From positions 1 to 9,349 of the forward strand of contig CAJOPP010000518.1 in NCBI GenBank assembly GCA_905236365.1: a stretch of 9,349 nucleotides of DNA, given 5' to 3'. The notes beneath the pieces were generated by a model that was given only the letters and a program-made list of their open reading frames with translations, made no database searches and was not told where the DNA came from. Origin of the DNA: an uncultured Lachnospiraceae bacterium. GTDB lineage: Bacteria > Bacillota > Clostridia > Lachnospirales > Lachnospiraceae. Shown piece after piece: positions 8,501 through 9,349 of this stretch; within the stretch, counting starts at the first letter, position 1; each line of letters starts with the position of its first letter. The position numbers and the translations under genes were made by a program.

Positions 8501-9349
8501 GGCTGAGATTGCAGTAACAGCAGGCAGATATGGATTTATCCTGAACGGGACAACACCACAGCTTCTGAAGGATTATGTGATCGATCAGGAAGATAGCCAG
8601 GCAGAGCTTACAGGAATGATTCGGCCAAGAACAGTAACAGTTTCCGGTATCAAGGCAAAAGATAAGATATATGACGGAACGGATGAAGCAGTTCTTGATC
8701 TTTCCGGTATTGAGTTTGCAGGACGTCTCAAAGGGGAAAACCTTACAGCGGATGTAAGCGGAGTATATGAAGTGTCCGGAGGAGAAGCAAAGGCAAAGGA
8801 TGTTCTGTTAAATGAAGAGGGCAAGGCACAGGAGAAGAAGATCACACTGAACATCAAGGGTATCGCAGCAGGAGATGAGATTACAGAAGCAGGCAATTAT
8901 ATCCTTGCAGAAGAGGGACAGCAGACTGAGGCGACAGCGAAGATCCTTCCGGCAGCCATCAGGATACAGAGTGGACTGACGGTACAGGATAAGGTATACA
9001 ATGGAACGACTGCCGCAGAACTGAATTTTGACGGAGCAGTGTGGGATGGAGTCGTAAAGGCAGATGAAGAAGAACTGAAAGCCCTGCTTGCAGGAGAAGG
9101 AAAAGAGTATATCGCCTATGATGCTGACTATGCACAGAAGGATGTGAATTGGGAAATCAGTGAAGATGGTAAACAGAATGTGTCAGAGGTTGTAGTAACA
9201 GCAGGCAGATATGGATTTATCCTGAACGGTACAACACCACAGCTTCTGAAAGATTATGTGATCGATCAGGAAGGCAGCCAGACAGCACTTGCAGGAATGA
9301 TCCAGCCAAGAACGGTAACGGTTTCCGGTATCAAGGCAAAGGATAAGAC
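2571..9349 (+). CDS. giant secreted YDG/MBG-repeat surface protein (cut by window edge)
   Basis: One frame is open for 2259 codons to the last base, with no stop. It starts with AAAGGAG at good spacing. Residues 1-39 are a Sec signal peptide: MKKFKRM, hydrophobic core SSILAVSMVIGGV, a (V-P-G)3 stretch and an AxA-like site near VQAAVYNN. Residues 60-260 alternate short strands and turns (LTLEDGFQLHIG, TTILLKGTAEIE, IEVLGNLTIKS), like the beta-solenoid 'carbohydrate-binding' domains of Clostridia. A first YDG module has its motif at residue 393. MBG/Ig-like modules follow (motifs at 642, 759, 1051, 1590; hallmark AP-x-x-AGTYTV). YDG/YNG modules lie at 1149, 1268, 1377 (degenerate FDN), 1684, 1807, 1916, 2034 and 2143. 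Such proteins are extracellular stalks or adhesins, often wall-anchored; the ligand is unknown. No enzyme motif was seen. The C-terminus, where a sorting signal would be, is missing. The long leader with an internal terminator suggests conditional expression. Confidence 0.9.
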   Translation, partial: MKKFKRMLSSILAVSMVIGGVPGVPGVPGAQVPMAVQAAVYNNTSNIDLVNEMNQGNVEQVTGDRSGTGWFWNNADKVLTLEDGFQLHIGNDLQQAALKLKADTTILLKGTAEIETNQKGIEVLGNLTIKSAEGTNGYLKINLNQKGTNGNYNYGVEIKNPEGKTDRELMVTDHTIVEISGGDKCIMCSAGDDPSNNKAALSITEQSVVQLRNDTSIADGFQISNSERIIWIDGNTDPTLLKEQETMLFNTQTDLTMMSCRIAGKASEDKKTYTLTYDGEEHPVLVNTDEDTLAKLGHSVKKIRITPEDFTYYETKYSEYLNEENSDYRDKEPVATKTQYEWFTAAKRAPKDAAKYTIAYGNDADNTVVNLVTLDIQQREVTVEGLKAKDKTYDGWADAEIDYSDMKITCVNDTNEGTADKTGIVDADQSKLGKEIVPYAKAYYLAQDGDGSSENNPFGDGQNYKRSADVAYTGTGTSAQKKVAEKIVMIDNGTDKNGIATGISLSDPNYKVVPPSANATPTSQLRSTGSIYPRALTDKNITAKLDPDMFKWSEEGYSEVQNIRKSVKDASLITPNHPELLKELTEGTDYIVNPNTNTITEVGQYEIILTGQENYTGTIRLNWSIDRAVRKITIAEPRNRAYNGVAYEVTAGKNSSGFWYTVEDTDNQKDVTDTLEEGSNLKITYQGVKADGTEYPKSLTAPKDAGTYTVTISVDTTTRYTAAETSLEYTILPKTVEVVWYCEGGSVDEKAKDPKELVYNGTKNTFHAEVSNAVEGDTVKVTEIVYDGTTTGGKNYNSSKEVPYEAGTYTVRAVKLDNTNYTLEGNDAHAEATPGHPYTVKKAPVWLTWEADKAVYVYDAKDHTPTATIHGLCKNEDGTEDNCKVNAWSFEGTDVFGNGYTQTGTNAVNVSEEGITITATGLDNPNYELVEGEGSRTAEFTIIPRDLSTLEVGTAEDHKEIWADKLTYRGEVLEPTIKWFVENVGETLKLDKDYTASLSTKAMEYNKNGLNIEIVGKGNYKGETIIPWNVDKISCAIKVKNAVEYENITYGKTLPSFEVDYEDEDKTNEDIAKNYADNINNHLTYRYTGTMKNGKEYDSDQAPTQAGKYEITVTLEETAHYWEAETKIPLTIKQREVTVTGIEALSKQYDGNDVAVLDFSKSEWDNLASGDETTIEEEIGKVTDPAKGYITYEASFKDANVSRSTDYARTVIEQEVAIKNCAIQYEGSTPDIFYNYVIAKTGNQETAQAKIEPKKVSISGIKAKDKVYNGSKEAELDLKNIKIQGIASGEELDVKVKGEFTKTGDETSEKDVRMESGKPAAKTVTLVYDSLIAGNVNTRIDNYMIDLDKGDIQKETTAVISPATLTIKGVKAVDKTFDNKADVKLDWEAATIEGICADDVIILSEANGKDWASDRYADANVEYDKNGNVINKTGTIAQSKYQVQLKGEYEATDYVVDTIVFQGKVNPKTLKGITWTFDETGLGQLPEAVFDKDCGALDEDSCEPVVRYYLESDPTKEITRAYMVDNENYVARVVDVRMTGDAVTKTNYCIDENDSDLTYSFQYEESADSSDLEITNYQRVDGTAYTITYGDKLPMPTLKYTNSDIEKEDAVTKAKHFTYLYTGKALNGKSYESDQAPTDAGSYKVTVTLEETEHFQGSEAKANFVIAPASVKIIQGVSVEDKRYNGTDKAILDFKNVVFDGVIDRDEKEIQTLFAENKKDYIRYTASYAQKDVLWTEKKAKEEGQVENAVAYIDVTAGNFSFILNNETPDVLYNYMIAKDGNQSKFSGRIQPRMVTVSGIRAKDKTYDGTDIAVLDLSDIEFAGRLKGETLTADVSGVYEVTGEEAKAKDVLLNEEGKAQGKKITLNIKSLAAGDETTVAGNYILAEDGQQTEVAAKILPAAIRIQSGLTAQDKVYNGTTAAELNFDEVVWDGVVKADEKELKAMLAGDAKEFISYDADYAQKDVNWETGETGAQNVAEIAVTAGRYGFILNGTTPQLLKDYVIDQEDSQAELTGMIRPRTVTVSGIKAKDKIYDGTDEAVLDLSGIEFAGRLKGENLTADVSGVYEVSGGEAKAKDVLLNEEGKAQEKKITLNIKGIAAGDEITEAGNYILAEEGQQTEATAKILPAAIRIQSGLTVQDKVYNGTTAAELNFDGAVWDGVVKADEEELKALLAGEGKEYIAYDADYAQKDVNWEISEDGKQNVSEVVVTAGRYGFILNGTTPQLLKDYVIDQEGSQTALAGMIQPRTVTVSGIKAKDK
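2631..2657 (+). repeat. 9-bp microrepeat in the signal peptide
   Basis: Three in-frame copies of GT(A/G)CCGGGT encode V-P-G three times (residues 21-29), between the hydrophobic core and the cleavage site. Copy number changes would lengthen or shorten the signal peptide without breaking the frame. Confidence 0.85.
3708..4145 (+). repeat. first, divergent YDG-type module
   Basis: Begins REVTVEGLKAKDKTYDGWADAE, matching the later modules at their start, but then diverges. It is longer, with insertions rich in D, G and N, and ends with DPNYKV, comparable to the NY-x-(I/L) ending strand of the YDG family. The right boundary is approximate. Confidence 0.6.
4458..4764 (+). repeat. MBG/Ig-like module
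   Basis: Encodes RKITIAEPRNRAYNGVAYEV through TAPKDAGTYTVTISVDTTTRY to YTILPKT. The YNG strand, AP-x-DAGTYTV and closing Y-x-I-x-PK are the pattern of MBG-type bacterial Ig-like domains. Boundaries are approximate. Confidence 0.6.
5676..5966 (+). repeat. module C1 (TYGKTLP ... DQAPTQAGKYEITVTLEET)
   Basis: An MBG-like module of about 97 residues. It shares with module C2 the order ITYG-(K/D)-x-LP, YTG-x-x-x-NGK-x-Y-x-SDQAPT, AG-x-Y-x-x-TVTLEET and the final strand. The ITYG glycine codon is 1617 bases from that of C2. A B-type YDG module follows directly, as it does after C2. Confidence 0.7.
5976..6332 (+). repeat. divergent B-type YDG module
   Basis: Has its YDG at 6015. It shares with later B modules the 'YITYEASFKDANV' strand, the x-PD-x-(F/L)-YNYVIAK segment and the closing IEPK. 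Its length of 119 codons is nearly the same as the 118 of B1 and B2, although little sequence identity remains. Confidence 0.65.
6333..6659 (+). repeat. divergent A-type YDG module
   Basis: Encodes KVSISGIKAKDKVYNG, GIASGEELDVKVKGEF, the KTVTL-x-YDSLIAGN strand and NYMIDL. It is exactly 109 codons from its motif to the next one, the same as A1 and A2. It follows a B-type module, so the B-A order predates the recent tandem array. Confidence 0.65.
6660..6974 (+). repeat. degenerate YDG-like module with FDN in place of YDG
   Basis: TLTIKGVKAVDKTFDNKADVK aligns with the module start, but the Y-D-G triad reads F-D-N. It ends TDYVVDTIVFQGKVNPK. It is probably an old copy whose conserved turn has drifted. 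The right end is approximate. Confidence 0.5.
7296..7571 (+). repeat. module C2 (TYGDKLP ... DQAPTDAGSYKVTVTLEET)
   Basis: The second copy of the C module, about 92 residues, with the same landmark order as C1. A B-type module begins within a few codons of its end, reproducing the C-B-A order seen from 5676. Confidence 0.7.
7581..7949 (+). repeat. B-type YDG module B0
   Basis: Has YNGTDKAILDF, YTASYAQKDVLW, VTAGNFSFILNNETPDVLYNYMIAKD and ends at RIQPR. It is 123 codons long, clearly related to B1 and B2 but with a charged insertion (EKKAKEEGQ). Confidence 0.8.
7950..9349 (+). repeat. tandem A-B array with a 681-bp period (A1-B1-A2-B2-A3 start)
   Basis: A1 is 7950-8276, B1 8277-8630, A2 8631-8957, B2 8958-9311, and A3 begins at 9312. 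Every landmark recurs at exactly 681 bases (227 codons): TTCCGGTATC at 7961, 8642 and 9323; the YDG tyrosine at 7989 and 8670; the YNG tyrosine at 8316 and 8997. No insertion or deletion separates the copies. By hand count A1 and A2 differ at about 35 of about 320 bases. A carries TVSGIKAKDK-x-YDGTD and AGRLKGE-x-LTADVSGVYEV. B carries QDKVYNGTTAAELNF, YAQKDVNWE and VTAGRYGFILNGTTPQ. The array is cut at the point where the third YDG would begin, so the copy number is unknown. Confidence 0.95.

Noticed and set aside
8585..8896. Minus-strand open frame inside the repeat array, with a similar one at 7940-8215
   Set aside because: They are antisense shadows of the A modules, which explains why they recur with the 681-bp period. 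The serine- and proline-rich product is typical of reverse-strand reading.
7950..9349. CRISPR array or mobile element as explanation of the repeats
   Set aside because: The period is 681 bp, in frame, without spacers or terminal inverted repeats. The repeats are coding protein modules.

Overview
The window looks like the chromosome of a gut-type Clostridia bacterium, most likely Lachnospiraceae. The evidence is moderate-to-low GC, AAGGAG-type ribosome binding sites, a Lon protease of the Lachnospiraceae sort (N-terminus close to IPFYNLLILPDVT), and a giant secreted protein built of YDG/MBG-type Ig-like modules. All genes are on the plus strand. The family assignment is from memory and has not been searched.

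Bases 44-1877 hold a damaged lon (endopeptidase La). The substrate-binding N-domain is read in one frame up to about base 515. The AAA+ ATPase and Ser-Lys protease domains continue in another frame from about base 510 to 1877. The helical segment that should join them, roughly 130-150 residues, is absent. A strong terminator follows at 1890-1924. About 100 bases later a second perfect terminator closes a hairpin-rich intergenic block (1925-2053).

Bases 2054-2570 are a long AT-rich control region. It holds two candidate promoters, a small hairpin, a 26-codon ORF with an excellent ribosome binding site, and a 14-bp terminator-like hairpin with a U-run, all before the next start codon. This is either a separate small transcription unit or an attenuating leader for the giant gene.

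From 2571 to the right edge one reading frame stays open for 2259 codons without a stop, so the gene is cut by the window. It encodes a Sec-exported surface protein: signal peptide, beta-solenoid-like N-terminal domain, a run of MBG/Ig-like modules, then alternating 'A' (109-residue) and 'B' (118-123-residue) YDG/YNG modules. The last part is a tandem array with an exact 681-bp A+B period at about 90% nucleotide identity, still repeating where the sequence ends. The likely role is a large cell-surface stalk or adhesin. The C-terminal anchor and the total repeat number lie outside the window.
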